The notes under the pieces: model-generated
Database searches by the model: none
What the model saw: the letters and a program-made list of their open reading frames with translations, nothing else
Told to the model about the DNA's origin: nothing
Source of the DNA: Vicia villosa
Taxonomy: Eukaryota > Streptophyta > Magnoliopsida > Fabales > Fabaceae
NCBI RefSeq assembly: GCF_029867415.1
Contig: NC_081183.1
Span: forward strand, 55,502,336-55,566,335
Length of the DNA stretch: 64,000 nt
Direction of reading: 5' to 3'
Translations under genes and position numbers: made by a program
Shown: positions 1 to 13,290 of the stretch, piece after piece
Layout of the letters: every line of letters begins with the position of its first letter
Position numbering within the stretch: the stretch's first letter is position 1

Positions 1-38
1 GTAATTAAATATAATGATAAACAACTATTAAATCTTAC

Positions 39-751
39 TCTAAATCCTAAAGAACAATGTTAATCATCTGGTAGATTTTTCCATTCTTTGGAGTTTGTTT
101 GATGTTGTCCTTTTCCACAATATGTGGAATTACATCTGTTAAATTTAAGAAAAAAATTACATATAAATTGAGCCAACTGAATTATAAAGTTTGTTTTTGT
201 AAATTCATAAAAAAATGTGAGAGTAAATATAAAATATTATATATACCAAGTAATTTATCACCATTTGTAGCTGAGAGGATACATGAAAAAGTAACAAAAT
301 CTAAATGATTTGTTGGAATTTCATTCACAACTATGTTACTGCACTTTGTAGCTCCCATGAAGATCAATTTGAACTTGTGTGTTGTCGGTTTGAATTTTTA
401 TTTCAGTTTTGGCAACTAATACATTTTCAATTAAATAAGTAGAACCTTCCTTTAAGGATTCTTGAAACTGTGTGATAAGTCTTTTCTTCACTGTAGCCTG
501 ATGTTTCCATACTACAGTGAAAAAAAGATGAAAATACAAAAAAAATCAATATAGATTGTAAATATTATTATGAAATTAAAAATATAAAATATGTATACCT
601 TTTCGTCAAGTAGAATCATCTCCAAACTGTTTGTTTCAGATGGATTTTTGAATTCAGGTTGAGTCCACATACAAATTAATCGAACCTTCAAATTCCAATC
701 AATCTTTCCAGCGTGAATGTTATCAATGAAAATATTTATAGGAAGTTCCAT
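39..751 (-). pseudogene. Unit 1: truncated RPA1-like gene fragment (reference copy)
   Basis: Exon 1 is 751-599, starting with ATG and coding WNLKVRLICMW and then FKNPSETNSLEMILLDEK, a typical opening of the plant RPA1 N-terminal OB fold. Intron 1 runs 598-512 (GT...AG). Exon 2 is 511-247, coding KKRLITQFQESLKEGSTYLI and, after a frame change near 395, THKFKLNFMGATKCSNIVV. Intron 2 runs 246-136. Exon 3 is 135-39 and reads VIPHIVEKDNIKQ, matching the position of the family's 'yLiDviG' strand; it ends at a GTAAGA donor with no further exon. The frame change is an extra A in an A-run relative to units 18 and 20-24, so this copy cannot make the OB fold. Family recognition is from motif memory, not a search. 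Confidence 0.75.
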
Positions 752-790
752 CGAATAAACTATGGAAAAGAAGCTGAATATTGGAGAGTT

Positions 791-831
791 GAATTTATAC
801 CAATTTGGTGGAAGAGAACTGAATTTATACC
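791..831 (-). promoter_or_regulatory. Duplicated TATA-like motif upstream of the unit 1 ATG
   Basis: On the minus strand GGTATAAATTC occurs at 801-791 and again at 831-821, about 40 and 70 bp upstream of the ATG at 751. The pair recurs in most units. It could be the retained core promoter of the parent gene, but AT-rich sequence makes chance TATA motifs common. Confidence 0.35.
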
Positions 832-1299
832 AATCTGGAGGAGGAGGAGTTACGCATTAATAAAATGAGATTGTGATTTGTAACATGGGTTTATGATTTA
901 TAAAAAACGTGGGTTTAGAATTTGGATATGGGGTTTTAAAACGAGTATCAAAGAACGTGGGTTTGTGATTTAAAAGATAAGAATGTATGGTTAGTTGACC
1001 TGGTAATGAAACAAGGGTTTGAATTAATACGTTGGTGAAAGAAGTAGTTTTTTTAGGATTTATCTTATTTAATATATTTAATATTTAATAATAATTAGTG
1101 TGTTTAATCGGTTTAAATCAATTAAAAAGTAGGAAACAATGAATGTAGTTTTTTTTAGGGTTTATGTCATTTAATATATTTAATAAAATAATAATTAGTA
1201 ACGAAACGTGGAGACAGTGAAAGTTGTTTGAGAAAAAAACATATACCATAAATTAAACTATGTAATTAAATATAATGATAAACTACTATTAAATCTTAC

Positions 1300-2013
1300 T
1301 CTAAATCCTAAAGAACAATGTTAATCATCTGGTAGATTTTTCCATTCTTTGGAGTTTGTTTGATGTTGTCCTTTTCCACAATATGTGGAATTACATCTGT
1401 TAAATTTAAGAAAAAAATTACATATAAATTGAGCCAAATGAATTATAAAGTTTGTTTTGGTAAATTCATAAAAAAATGTGAAAGAAAATATAAAATATTA
1501 TATATACCAAGTAATTTATCACCATTTGTAGCTGAGAGGATATATGAAAAAGCAACAAAATCTAAATGATTTGTTGGAATTTCATTCACAACTATGTTAC
1601 TGCACTTTGTAGCTCCCATGAAGTTCAATTTGAACTTGTGTGTTGTCGGTTTGAATTTTTATTTCAGTTTTGGCAACTAAGACATTTTCACTTAAATAAG
1701 TAGAACCTTCCTTTAAGGATTCTTGAAACTGTGTGATAAGTCTCTTCGTCACTGTAGCCTGAATGTTTCCATACTACAATGAAAAAAATATGAAAATACA
1801 AAAAAAATCAATATAGATTTTAAATATTATTATGAAATTAAAAATATAAAATATTTATACCTTTTCGTCAAGTAGAATCATCTCCAAACTGTTTCTTTCA
1901 GATGGATTTTTGAATTCAGGTTGAGTCCACATACAAATGAATCGAACCTTCAAATTCCAATCAATCTTTCCAACGTGAATGTTATCAATGAAAGTAATTA
2001 TAGGAAGTGCCAT
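1300..2013 (-). pseudogene. Unit 2: RPA1-like gene fragment
   Basis: Same three-exon layout as unit 1 with ATG at 2013-2011 and the exon 2 frameshift. Exon 3 ends with a premature TAG where other units have GAG. Unit length to the next copy is 1,254 bp. Confidence 0.7.
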
Positions 2014-2601
2014 TGAATAAACTATGGAAAAGAAGCTGAATATTGGAGAGATGAATTTATACCAATTTGGTGGAAGAGAACTGAATTTATACCAATCTGG
2101 AGGAGGAGGAGTTACGCATTAATAAAATGAGATTGTGATTTGTAACATGGGTTTATGATTTATAAAAAACGTGGGTTTAGAATTTGGATATGGGGTTTTA
2201 AAACAAGTATCAAAGAACGTGGGTTTGTGATTTAAAAAATAAGAATGTATGGTTAGTTGACCTGGTAATGAAACAAGGGTTTGAATTAATACGTTGGTGA
2301 AAGAAGTAGTTTTTTTAGGATTTATCTTATTTAATATATTTAACAATAATTAGTATGTTTAATCGGTTTAAATCAATTAAAAAGTAGGAAACAATGAATG
2401 TAGTTTTTTTAGGGTTTCTTTCATTTAATATATTTAATAAATTAATAATTAGTAACGAAACGTGGAGACAGTGAAAGTTGTTTGAGAAAAAATTATATAC
2501 CATAAATTAAATTATGTAATTAAATATAATGATAAACAACTATTAAATCTTACTCTAAATCCTAAAGAACAATGTTAATCATCTGGTAGATTTTTCCATT
2601 C

Positions 2602-2612
2602 TTTGGAGTTTG
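2602..2612. repeat. Target-site duplication of LINE copy 1 (left)
   Basis: TTTGGAGTTTG here is repeated at 6104-6114 on the other side of the LINE. The word belongs to exon 3 of the array unit, so the target is an array monomer. Confidence 0.85.
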
Positions 2613-5600
2613 TTTTTTTTTTTGGAATAAAGATATTTTTATTACCAAAAACAGTTATTTACAACCGATCCGAAGATCCAGGTGATGCACTACACATCCT
2701 CAATCCCTAAGGAGATATAAGGTATCAATGTCTATATGTCTCCTAACTCTCTTATTCATACCACCCCTAACAAATGTTTCATATAGTATCTCCTTCCATA
2801 AATGTGGATTTACGGGAGCTTGCCTAAAAATCACTTCATTCCGATGATTCCAAATGCCATAAACGCACTCCGCAACAGCAACTTTTAGGAGTTCCCGACG
2901 CCATCCTTTCCTCTTGGTTTCCCCCAAAATCCATTCTTTCTCTATACTCCAACTGCATGGTTTCCTCTCATACCCCAGCCTTTCCAGTATTCTTCTCCAA
3001 ATGTCATTGGCTATCTCACAATCAAAAAACAAATGTTGGATATCCTTTTTGGCATCACAGAAGCTACAATTTTGATCAGTGACAATGCCAATTTTAAGCA
3101 GTCTATCCTTTGTGCTAAGTCTACCTAATAAACCAAGCCATAACACAAATCTGGATCGAGGTTTCGCAAAATTTCTTTTCAACAGGTGATGCCAATCCAC
3201 TTTGATTTGTTCACCCCGGAGTTCACGATACATGGCAGCAGTTTTGTACCTCCCAGTCGCAACTGCATTAGTCCAGGCAACCGTATTCAGTACCTTGTCC
3301 CTGCATTTAAAAATGTTAGCAATAACCCACGAACAGTTCCTTGGCTGCCAGTCAATCGCGTTCTGCCGTTTTAAGTGATACATATGCACCCACTTTACCC
3401 ACAGTTTGTCCTCTTTGGCCTGAATGTTCCAGAATAGTTTCCCCATTGTTGCAACGTTCCACTCCTTCAGAGCAGTGATGCTTAGACCTCCAGTCACCTG
3501 CGAATTGCACACAAACTCCCAAACCACCAGTGCTTTCCTACTTGGCTCAGATGTACCCTTCCATAGAAAAACCCTACACATGGCTTCAATGTGCTTAATA
3601 ACGGCTTTAGGCATAGGGAAGACATTCATCCAATAGGAGGTGACACCAAAGAGAACACTCCTAATCAATTGACACCGACCAGCATAACTGAGAAGTTTAG
3701 CCGTCCAATGCCTTATCTTGCTCAGAATTCGATCCACAAGTGGTCTGCAGTGATGAATAGTCAATTTTCTGCTGGACAATGGCACCCCCAAATACCTGAA
3801 AGGGATGGTACCTGCAGAGAAGCCCGTGACCTGCAGAATCTGTTCTTGAACATGCTCAGGTATGCCCCCACAGTAAACTTTGCATTTGGGCAGACTAGCA
3901 CATAATCCAGTGGCCTCAGAAAACAAGTGAAATTCAATCATCATAGCCTGCACAGAAGGGATATCTCCACGAGTAAATAGCATTAGATCGTCAGCAAAGC
4001 ATATATGAGTAATACCCATCTTCTTGCATTTTGGGTGGAATCTGAAATTTGATGTGTGCTGCAATTTTTCCAGACTTCTATTCAAGTACTCCATTACCAA
4101 AACAAACAACAGAGGTGAGATAGGGTCACCCTGTCTCAATCCTCGTTTTGCTTGCAAGCTAGGACTAGGAACACCATTAATAACATATTTATAGGAGACA
4201 GTCTTAACACACAGCATGATCCAATCCACAAAAATAGGAGGGAAGCCCAACTCTCTCATAATGTCCTCTAAAGCTTTCCAATCAACGGTATCATACGCTT
4301 TCTGGATATCCATTTGGATTGTGCATCTAGGGGAAATATGTCTTCTACCATAACCTTTAAGCAATTCATGTGCAATAATAATATTGTCATGAATGACTTT
4401 ACCTGGTATAAAAGCTTACTGACTTTCATGTATAACAGTACCAATACAATTGCTCAGCCTATTGGTGAGGATCTTTGAAATTATCTTGTACACTGTAGTG
4501 CAGCATGCAATAGGCCTCAAATTCTTCATGGTTTTAGCTTCAGGGGACTTAGGTATAAGAGTTACCAGGGCACAGTTAAAAGCTGGATGCAATCTCTTTT
4601 GTTCAAAGAAATCCCTAACAGCAGTACAAACATCATTCTTAGTAGTGCTCCAGGTTGCTTTGAAAATTTTTGCTGAGTATCCATCACATCCTGGTGCTTT
4701 GCTATATCCCACTCCTTTCAAAGCCTCCCAAATCTCATTGTCTGTAACTTTCCTTATGAGATCCTGCTTGTATTTCTCTTCAAGTTGCTTCCCTTTTCTG
4801 AGTACTACAATATCCACATGTTTCAGATTCATGGCAGCCTTTCCAACTAGACCCTGATAAAATTGCAATATCTCAGCCTCTATCTCCTTATGCTCAGTGA
4901 GAATGTGTCCCTGGCTATCCTCCAATTCTTTTATTCCAATATGTTTATTCTTTCCTTTAACAATGGCATGGAAATATGAGTTATTCCCATCCCCTAGATG
5001 CAGCCAAGTAACTTTTGCTTTCTGTTGTAAAATCTGTTCCTCCATCTCAGTAGCATGTAAACCTTCCTTAGTCCAGTGTTGCACATCCTTAAGGAGACTT
5101 TGATTGAACAGGTCAGAAGCTAGCAAATTCTCTGCCTGCTCCAAGTGTAGTCTAGCATTTTGAATCTGTTTGACACCCTCAGTAACTGTATAAGCCAGTT
5201 TCTTCAAATCCGGCCTGATTCTCATCAATTTATTCCACAGAAGGTACTGAGGTTTACCTTTCATTCTCCCACTCCAATTTTGGATCACAATCTCCCTAAA
5301 CTGCGGCTGCTCAGTAGTACAGTTCAGAAATTTGAATTGCCTGGCTTGCCTCTGAAGATTCCCTCGATTGCTAGTAATCTTAATAGGGGAGTGATCAGAG
5401 ATGTGGGGAGTGAGGAATTCCACTTCACATTGGGGGTATGTAAGAAACCAGTTTGTATTGCATATAACATGATCTATCTTGGAGTAAATCATACCTTGGC
5501 TATGCTTGTTCGACCAAGAAAATCTACTCCCCACACTATCATGTTCAAACAGCTCCCTTGTATTCATCATTTCCTCCAAATCCTTAAATTCATGTGTCTG

Positions 5601-6103
5601 AACAGGATTGCCTCCTATCCTATCATCAATTCTCATTACATTATTAAAGTCCCCCAAAATAATCCAAGGCTCTTGGTGACTATAAAGCTGTAATGTCTGC
5701 CACAGTACTTTCCTTCTAGCTAGTTAGTTGTGTGCATATATGAGGGTTAGCCAGTATTGAAAGTGCCCCTGCTGATCCAGAACCCTGCAGTGGATATGTT
5801 GATCAGAAGCTTCAATCTTTTCCACGGCTAGCAATTATGCTTCCACCCACACCAAATTCTTCCATTCTCATGTTCCTCATAATTATCTATCAATTTCCAG
5901 CCAGCTCCAAACACATTCCTAATTTTGCTGGAGTTATTGTTCTTTACTCTAGTTTCTAATAAACCAACACATGACACACCATGCTTCCGGAGATGGGCTG
6001 AAACCTCCACATGTCGTGCTCTTTTATTCAAGCCCCTCACATTCCACACTATCATGACACCTTGTCTATCTCTCCTAGGTTAGTTCCTCCACCTAGAAGG
6101 TCA
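2613..6103 (-). mobile_element. L1-type LINE, 5'-truncated, copy 1
   Basis: A 3,491-bp non-LTR retrotransposon on the minus strand. It ends in an 11-nt poly(A) (T-run at 2613-2623) and is flanked by an 11-bp target duplication (2602-2612 and 6104-6114). Coding content is the second ORF only: an apurinic-type endonuclease that begins part-way in, reverse transcriptase, and a C-terminal zinc-finger region. The first ORF (nucleic-acid chaperone) is missing, as expected for target-primed reverse transcription that stopped early. A second copy with very few differences lies 4,759 bp to the right. Confidence 0.92.
2700..6055 (-). pseudogene. LINE ORF2 (endonuclease / reverse transcriptase), broken, copy 1
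   Basis: Reading from 6055: WNVRGLN and GLLETRV mark the start of the endonuclease domain, here already near the 5' truncation. A frameshift between about 5,830 and 5,727 and a TAA at 5726-5724 break the domain. The frame then runs on from GDFNNV (about 5,655) through SDHSPIKI, the C-terminal endonuclease motif, into reverse transcriptase with LRPIACC and a stop at 4415-4413 where the family normally has a serine codon in 'SQSAFIPG'. The same frame continues from 4412 to 2700 with QMDIQKAYDTVDW, GLRQGDPISPLLF and the catalytic FADD box (3998-3987; FADD in place of YADD is common in plant L1). The tail carries a Cys-rich zf-RVT-like segment (CSFCDAKKDIQHLFFDC). It cannot make a working protein; at least three lesions are visible. 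Confidence 0.9.
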
Positions 6104-7370
6104 TTTGGAGTTTGTTTGATGTTGTCCTTTTCCACAATATGTGGAATTACATCTGTTAAATTTAAGAAAAAAATTACAAATAAATTGAGCCAACTGAATT
6201 ATAAAGTTTGTTTTTGTAAATTCATAAAAAAATGTGAAAGTAAATATAAAATCTTATATATACCAAGTAATTTATCACCATTTGTAGCTGAGAGGATACA
6301 TGAAAAAGCAACAAAATCTAAATGATTTGTTGGAATTTCATTCACAACTATCTTACTGCACTTTGTAGTTCCCATAAAGTTCAATTTGAACTTGTGTGTT
6401 GTCGGTTTGAATTTTTATTTCAGTTTTGGCAACTAAGACATTTTCAATTTAATAAGTAGAACCTTCCTTTAAGGATTTTTGAAACTGTGTGATAAGTCTT
6501 TTCTTCACTGTAGCCTGAATGTTTCCATACTACAGTGAAAAAAAGATGAAAATACAAAAAAAAAATCAATATAGATTGTAAATATTATTATGAAATTAAA
6601 AATATAAAATATTTATACCTTTTCGTCAAGTAGAATCATCTCCAAACTGTTTGTTTCAGATGGATTTTTGAATTCAGGTTGAGTCCACATACAAATGAAT
6701 CGAACCTTCAAATTCCAATCAATCTTTCCAACGTGAATGTTATCAATGAAAGTAATTATAGGAAGTGCCATTGAATAAACTATGGAAAAGAAGCTGAATA
6801 TTGGAGAGATGAATTTATACCAATTTGGTGGAAGAGAACTGAATTTATACCAATCTGGAGGAGGAGGAGTTACGCATTAATAAAATGAGATTGTGATTTG
6901 TAACATGGGTTTATGATTTATAAAAAACGTGGGTTTAGAATTTGGATATGGGGTTTTAAAACAAGTATCAAAGAACGTGGGTTTGTGATTTAAAAAATAA
7001 GAATGTATGGTTAGTTGACCTGGTAATGAAACAAGGGTTTGAATTAATACGTTGGTGAAAGAAGTAGTTTTTTTAGGATTTATCTTATTTAATATATTTA
7101 ACAATAATTAGTATGTTTAATCGGTTTAAATCAATTAAAAAGTAGGAAACAATGAATGTAGTTTTTTTAGGGTTTCTTTCATTTAATATATTTAATAAAT
7201 TAATAATTAGTAACGAAACGTGGAGACAGTGAAAGTTGTTTGAGAAAAAATTATATACCATAAATTAAATTATGTAATTAAATATAATGATAAACAACTA
7301 TTAAATCTTACTCTAAATCCTAAAGAACAATGTTAATCATCTGGTAGATTTTTCCATTCTTTGGAGTTTG

Positions 7371-10300
7371 TTTTTTTTTTTTGGAATAAAGATATTTTTA
7401 TTACCAAAAACAGTTATTTACAACCGATCCGAAGATCCAGGTGATGCACTACACATCCTCAATCCCTAAGGAGATATAAGGTATCAATGTCTATATGTCT
7501 CCTAACTCTCTTATTCATACCACCCCTAACAAATGTTTCATATAGTATCTCCTTCCATAAATGTGGATTTACGGGAGCTTGCCTAAAAATCACTTCATTC
7601 CGATGATTCCAAATGCCATAAACGCACTCCGCAACAGCAACTTTTAGGAGTTCCCGACGCCATCCTTTCCTCTTGGTTTCCCCCAAAATCCATTCTTTCT
7701 CTATACTCCAACTGCATGGTTTCCTCTCATACCCCAGCCTTTCCAGTATTCTTCTCCAAATGTCATTGGCTATCTCACAATCAAAAAACAAATGTTGGAT
7801 ATCCTTTTTGGCATCACAGAAGCTACAATTTTGATCAGTGACAATGCCAATTTTAAGCAGTCTATCCTTTGTGCTAAGTCTACCTAATAAACCAAGCCAT
7901 AACACAAATCTGGATCGAGGTTTCGCAAAATTTCTTTTCAACAGGTGATGCCAATCCACTTTGATTTGTTCACCCCGGAGTTCACGATACATGGCAGCAG
8001 TTTTGTACCTCCCAGTCGCAACTGCATTAGTCCAGGCAACCGTATTCAGTACCTTGTCCCTGCATTTAAAAATGTTAGCAATAACCCACGAACAGTTCCT
8101 TGGCTGCCAGTCAATCGCGTTCTGCCGTTTTAAGTGATACATATGCACCCACTTTACCCACAGTTTGTCCTCTTTGGCCTGAATGTTCCAGAATAGTTTC
8201 CCCATTGTTGCAACGTTCCACTCCTTCAGAGCAGTGATGCTTAGACCTCCAGTCACCTGCGAATTGCACACAAACTCCCAAACCACCAGTGCTTTCCTAC
8301 TTGGCTCAGATGTACCCTTCCATAGAAAAACCCTACACATGGCTTCAATGTGCTTAATAACGGCTTTAGGCATAGGGAAGACATTCATCCAATAGGAGGT
8401 GACACCAAAGAGAACACTCCTAATCAATTGACACCGACCAGCATAACTGAGAAGTTTAGCCGTCCAATGCCTTATCTTGCTCAGAATTCGATCCACAAGT
8501 GGTCTGCAGTGATGAATAGTCAATTTTCTGCTGGACAATGGCACCCCCAAATACCTGAAAGGGATGGTACCTGCAGAGAAGCCCGTGACCTGCAGAATCT
8601 GTTCTTGAACATGCTCAGGTATGCCCCCACAGTAAACTTTGCATTTGGGCAGACTAGCACATAATCCAGTGGCCTCAGAAAACAAGTGAAATTCAATCAT
8701 CATAGCCTGCACAGAAGGGATATCTCCACGAGTAAATAGCATTAGATCGTCAGCAAAGCATATATGAGTAATACCCATCTTCTTGCATTTTGGGTGGAAT
8801 CTGAAATTTGATGTGTGCTGCAATTTTTCCAGACTTCTATTCAAGTACTCCATTACCAAAACAAACAACAGAGGTGAGATAGGGTCACCCTGTCTCAATC
8901 CTCGTTTTGCTTGCAAGCTAGGACTAGGAACACCATTAATAACATATTTATAGGAGACAGTCTTAACACACAGCATGATCCAATCCACAAAAATAGGAGG
9001 GAAGCCCAACTCTCTCATAATGTCCTCTAAAGCTTTCCAATCAACGGTATCATACGCTTTCTGGATATCCATTTGGATTGTGCATCTAGGGGAAATATGT
9101 CTTATACCATAACCTTTAAGCAATTCATGTGCAATAATAATATTGTCATGAATGACTTTACCTGGTATAAAAGCTTACTGACTTTCATGTATAACAGTAC
9201 CAATACAATTGCTCAGCCTATTGGTGAGGATCTTTGAAATTATCTTGTACACTGTAGTGCAGCATGCAATAGGCCTCAAATTCTTCATGGTTTTAGCTTC
9301 AGGGGACTTAGGTATAAGAGTTACCAGGGCACAGTTAAAAGCTGGATGCAATCTCTTTTGTTCAAAGAAATCCCTAACAGCAGTACAAACATCATTCTTA
9401 GTAGTGCTCCAGGTTGCTTTGAAAATTTTTGCTGAGTATCCATCACATCCTGGTGCTTTGCTATATCCCACTCCTTTCAAAGCCTCCCAAATCTCATTGT
9501 CTGTAACTTTCCTTATGAGATCCTGCTTGTATTTCTCTTCAAGTTGCTTCCCTTTTCTGAGTACTACAATATCCACATGTTTCAGATTCATGGCAGCCTT
9601 TCCAACTAGACCCTGATAAAATTGCAATATCTCAGCCTCTATCTCCTTATGCTCAGTGAGAATGTGTCCCTGGCTATCCTCCAATTCTTTTATTCCAATA
9701 TGTTTATTCTTTCCTTTAACAATGGCATGGAAATATGAGTTATTCCCATCCCCTAGATGCAGCCAAGTAACTTTTGCTTTCTGTTGTAAAATCTGTTCCT
9801 CCATCTCAGTAGCATGTAAACCTTCCTTAGTCCAGTGTTGCACATCCTTAAGGAGACTTTGATTGAACAGGTCAGAAGCTAGCAAATTCTCTGCCTGCTC
9901 CAAGTGTAGTCTAGCATTTTGAATCTGTTTGACACCCTCAGTAACTGTATAAGCCAGTTTCTTCAAATCCGGCCTGATTCTCATCAATTTATTCCACAGA
10001 AGGTACTGAGGTTTACCTTTCATTCTCCCACTCCAATTTTGGATCACAATCTCCCTAAACTGCGGCTGCTCAGTAGTACAGTTCAGAAATTTGAATTGCC
10101 TGGCTTGCCTCTGAAGATTCCCTCGATTGCTAGTAATCTTAATAGGGGAGTGATCAGAGATGTGGGGAGTGAGGAATTCCACTTCACATTGGGGGTATGT
10201 AAGAAACCAGTTTGTATTGCATATAACATGATCTATCTTGGAGTAAATCATACCTTGGCTATGCTTGTTCGACCAAGAAAATCTACTCCCCACACTATCA

Positions 10301-10862
10301 TGTTCAAACAGCTCCCTTGTATTCATCATTTCCTCCAAATCCTTAAATTCATGTGTCTGAACAGGATTGCCTCCTATCCTATCATCAATTCTCATTACAT
10401 TATTAAAGTCCCCCAAAATAATCCAAGGCTCTTGGTGACTATAAAGCTGTAATGTCTGCCACAGTACTTTCCTTCTAGCTAGTTAGTTGTGTGCATATAT
10501 GAGGGTTAGCCAGTATTGAAAGTGCCCCTGCTGATCCAGAACCCTGCAGTGGATATGTTGATCAGAAGCTTCAATCTTTTCCACGGCTAGCAATTATGCT
10601 TCCACCCACACCAAATTATTCCATTCTCATGTTCCTCATAATTATCTATCAATTTCCAGCCAGCTCCAAACACATTCCTAATTTTGCTGGAGTTATTGTT
10701 CTTTACTCTAGTTTCTAATAAACCAACACATGACACACCATGCTTCCGGAGATGGGCTGAAACCTCCACATGTCGTGCTCTTTTATTCAAGCCCCTCACA
10801 TTCCACACTATCATGACACCTTGTCTATCTCTCCTAGGTTAGTTCCTCCACCTAGAAGGTCA
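7371..10862 (-). mobile_element. L1-type LINE, 5'-truncated, copy 2
   Basis: A 3,492-bp duplicate of the first LINE, with the same truncation point and the same target duplication TTTGGAGTTTG at 7360-7370 and 10863-10873. Two independent insertions would not share both the truncation and the target position, so this copy arose by duplication of a unit that already held the LINE. Confidence 0.92.
7459..10814 (-). pseudogene. LINE ORF2 (endonuclease / reverse transcriptase), broken, copy 2
   Basis: Carries the same stops and frameshift as copy 1, with the FADD box at 8757-8746. The differences I see are one codon near 9105 (Ile for Arg after KGYG), one near 10,616 (Ile for Arg after EENG-like sequence) and one extra base in the poly(A). 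Inherited lesions show that ORF2 was already dead when the segment was duplicated. Confidence 0.9.
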
Positions 10863-12029
10863 TTTGGAGTTTGTTTGATGTTGTCCTTTTCCACAATATG
10901 TGGAATTACATCTGTTAAATTTAAGAAAAAAATTACAAATAAATTGAGCCAACTGAATTATAAAGTTTGTTTTTGTAATCTCATAAAAAAATGTGAAAGT
11001 AAATATAAAATCTTATATATACCAAGTAATTTATCACCATTTGTAGCTGAGAGGATACATGAAAAAGCAACAAAATCTAAATGATTTGTTGGAATTTCAT
11101 TCACAACTATCTTACTGCACTTTGTAGTTCCCATAAAGTTCAATTTGAACTTGTGTGTTGTCGGTTTGAATTTTTATTTCAGTTTTGGCAACTAAGACAT
11201 TTTCAATTTAATAAGTAGAACCTTCCTTTAAGGATTTTTGAAACTGTGTGATAAGTCTTTTCTTCACTGTAGCCTGAATGTTTCCATACTACAGTGAAAA
11301 AAAGATGAAAATACAAAAAAAAATCAATATAGATTGTAAATATTATTATGAAATTAAAAATATAAAATATTTATACCTTTTCGTCAAGTAGAATCATCTC
11401 CAAACTGTTTGTTTCAGATGGATTTTTGAATTCAGGTTGAGTCCACATACAAATGAATCGAACCTTCAAATTCCAATCAATCTTTCCAACGTGAATGTTA
11501 TCAATGAAAGTAATTATAGGAAGTGCCATTGAATAAACTATGGAAAAGAAGCTGAATATTGGAGAGATGAATTTATACCAATTTGGTGGAAGAGAACTGA
11601 ATTTATACCAATCTGGAGGAGGAGGAGTTACGCATTAATAAAATGAGATTGTGATTTGTAACATGGGTTTATGATTTATAAAAAACGTGGGTTTAGAATT
11701 TGGATATGGGGTTTTAAAACAAGTATCAAAGAACGTGGGTTTGTGATGTAAAAAATAAGAATGTATGGTTAGTTGACCTGGTAATGAAACAAGGGTTTGA
11801 ATTAATACGTTGGTGAAAGAAGTAGTTTTTTTAGGATTTATCTTATTTAATATATTTAATATTTAATTATAACTAGTGTGTTTAAGCGGTTTAAATCAAT
11901 TAAAAAGTAGGAAACAATGAATGTAGTTTTTTGTAGGGTTTATTTCATTTAATATATTTAATAAATTAATAATTAGTAACGAAACTTGGTGATAGTGAAA
12001 GTTGTTTGAGAAAAAACTATATACCATAA

Positions 12030-12745
12030 ACTAAATCCTCAAGAACAATGTTAATCATCTGGTAGATTTTTCCATTCTTTGGTGTTTGTTTGATGTTGTC
12101 CTTTTCCACAATATGTGGAATTACATCTGTTAAATTTAAGAAAAAAATTACATATAAATTGAGCCAAATGAATTATAAAATTTGTTTTTGTAAATTCATA
12201 AAAAAATGTGAAAGTAAATATAGAATATTATAAATACCAAGTAATTTATAACCATTTGTAGCTGAGAGGATATATGAAAAAGCAACAAAATCTAAATGAT
12301 TTGTTGGAATTTCATTCACAACTATGTTACTGCACTTTGTAGCTCCCATAAATTTCAATTTGAACTTGTGTGTTGTCGGTTTGAATTTTGATTTCAGTTT
12401 TGGCAACGAAGACATTTTCAATTAAATAAGTAGAACCTTCCTTTAAGGATTCTTGAAACTGTGTGATAAGTCTTTTCTTCACTGTAGCCTGAATGTTTCC
12501 ATACTACAATGAAAAAAAGATGAAAATACAAAAAAAAAATCAATATAGACTGTAAATATTATTATGAAATTAAAAATATAAAATATTTATACCTTTTCGT
12601 CAAGTAGAATCATCTCCAAACTGTTTGTTTCAGATGGATTTTTGAATTCAGGTTGAGTCCACAAACAAATGAATCGAACCTTCAAATTCCAATCAATCTT
12701 TCCAGCGTGAATGTTATCAATGAAAGTAATTATAGGAAGTGCCAG
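12030..12745 (-). pseudogene. Unit 5: RPA1-like gene fragment, start codon lost
   Basis: Exons 1-3 are recognisable. The initiating CAT (plus strand) is changed to CAG near 12,745, and exon 2 has the +1 shift. Exon 3 keeps the ancestral GAG where units 1-4 have TAG. Confidence 0.7.
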
Positions 12746-13290
12746 TGAATAAACTATGGAAAAGAAAGCTGAATATTAGAGAGATGAATTTATACCAATT
12801 TGGTGGAGGAGAACTGAATTTATACCTATTTGGAAGAGGAGTTACGCATGAATAAAACGAGATTGTGATTTGTAACATGGGTTTATGAGTGATTAAAAAC
12901 GTGGGTTTAGAATTTGGATGTAGGGTTTTGAAAAAAGTATCAAAGAACGTGGGTTTCTGATTTAGAAAATAAGAATGTATGGTTAGTTGACCTGGTAATG
13001 AAACATGGGATTGAATTAATACGTTGGTAAAAGAAGTAGTTTTTTTAGGATTTATTTTATTTAATATATTTACTATTTAATAATAATTAGTGTGTTTAAT
13101 CGTTTTAAATCAACTAAAAAGTGGGAAACAATGAATGTAGTTTTTTTAGGGTTTATTTCATTTAATATATTTAATAAATTAATAATTAGTAACGAAACTT
13201 GGTGACAGTGGAAGTAGTTTGAGAAAATAATATATACCATAAATTAAATTATGTAATTAAATATAATGATAAACTATTATTAAATCTTAC

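Larger units (their letters stand above)
2554..6771 (-). pseudogene. Unit 3: RPA1-like gene fragment split by LINE copy 1
   Basis: Exon 3 is broken at 2612/6104 by the LINE. The rest of exon 3, both introns, exon 2 (frameshifted) and exon 1 (ATG at 6771-6769) lie to the right of the insertion. Removing the LINE and one target duplication restores a 1,256-bp unit. Confidence 0.7.
7312..11529 (-). pseudogene. Unit 4: RPA1-like gene fragment split by LINE copy 2
   Basis: Layout identical to unit 3, because units 3 and 4 with their LINEs are one tandemly duplicated segment. ATG at 11529-11527. The break is at 7370/10863. Its noncoding tail lacks about 45 bp before unit 5, giving a net length of 1,215 bp. 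Confidence 0.7.

Noticed and set aside
99..308. Recurring plus-strand ORFs of about 69 codons in nearly every array unit
   Set aside because: They lie antisense to intron 2 and exons 2-3 of the RPA1-like fragment and recur only because the unit recurs. Their composition is Lys/Ile-rich as expected from AT-rich DNA, and no domain is visible.
4450..5693. Plus-strand ORFs of 68-177 codons opposite the LINE
   Set aside because: They are antisense to the endonuclease/reverse transcriptase frame and duplicated exactly in the second copy. No family features.
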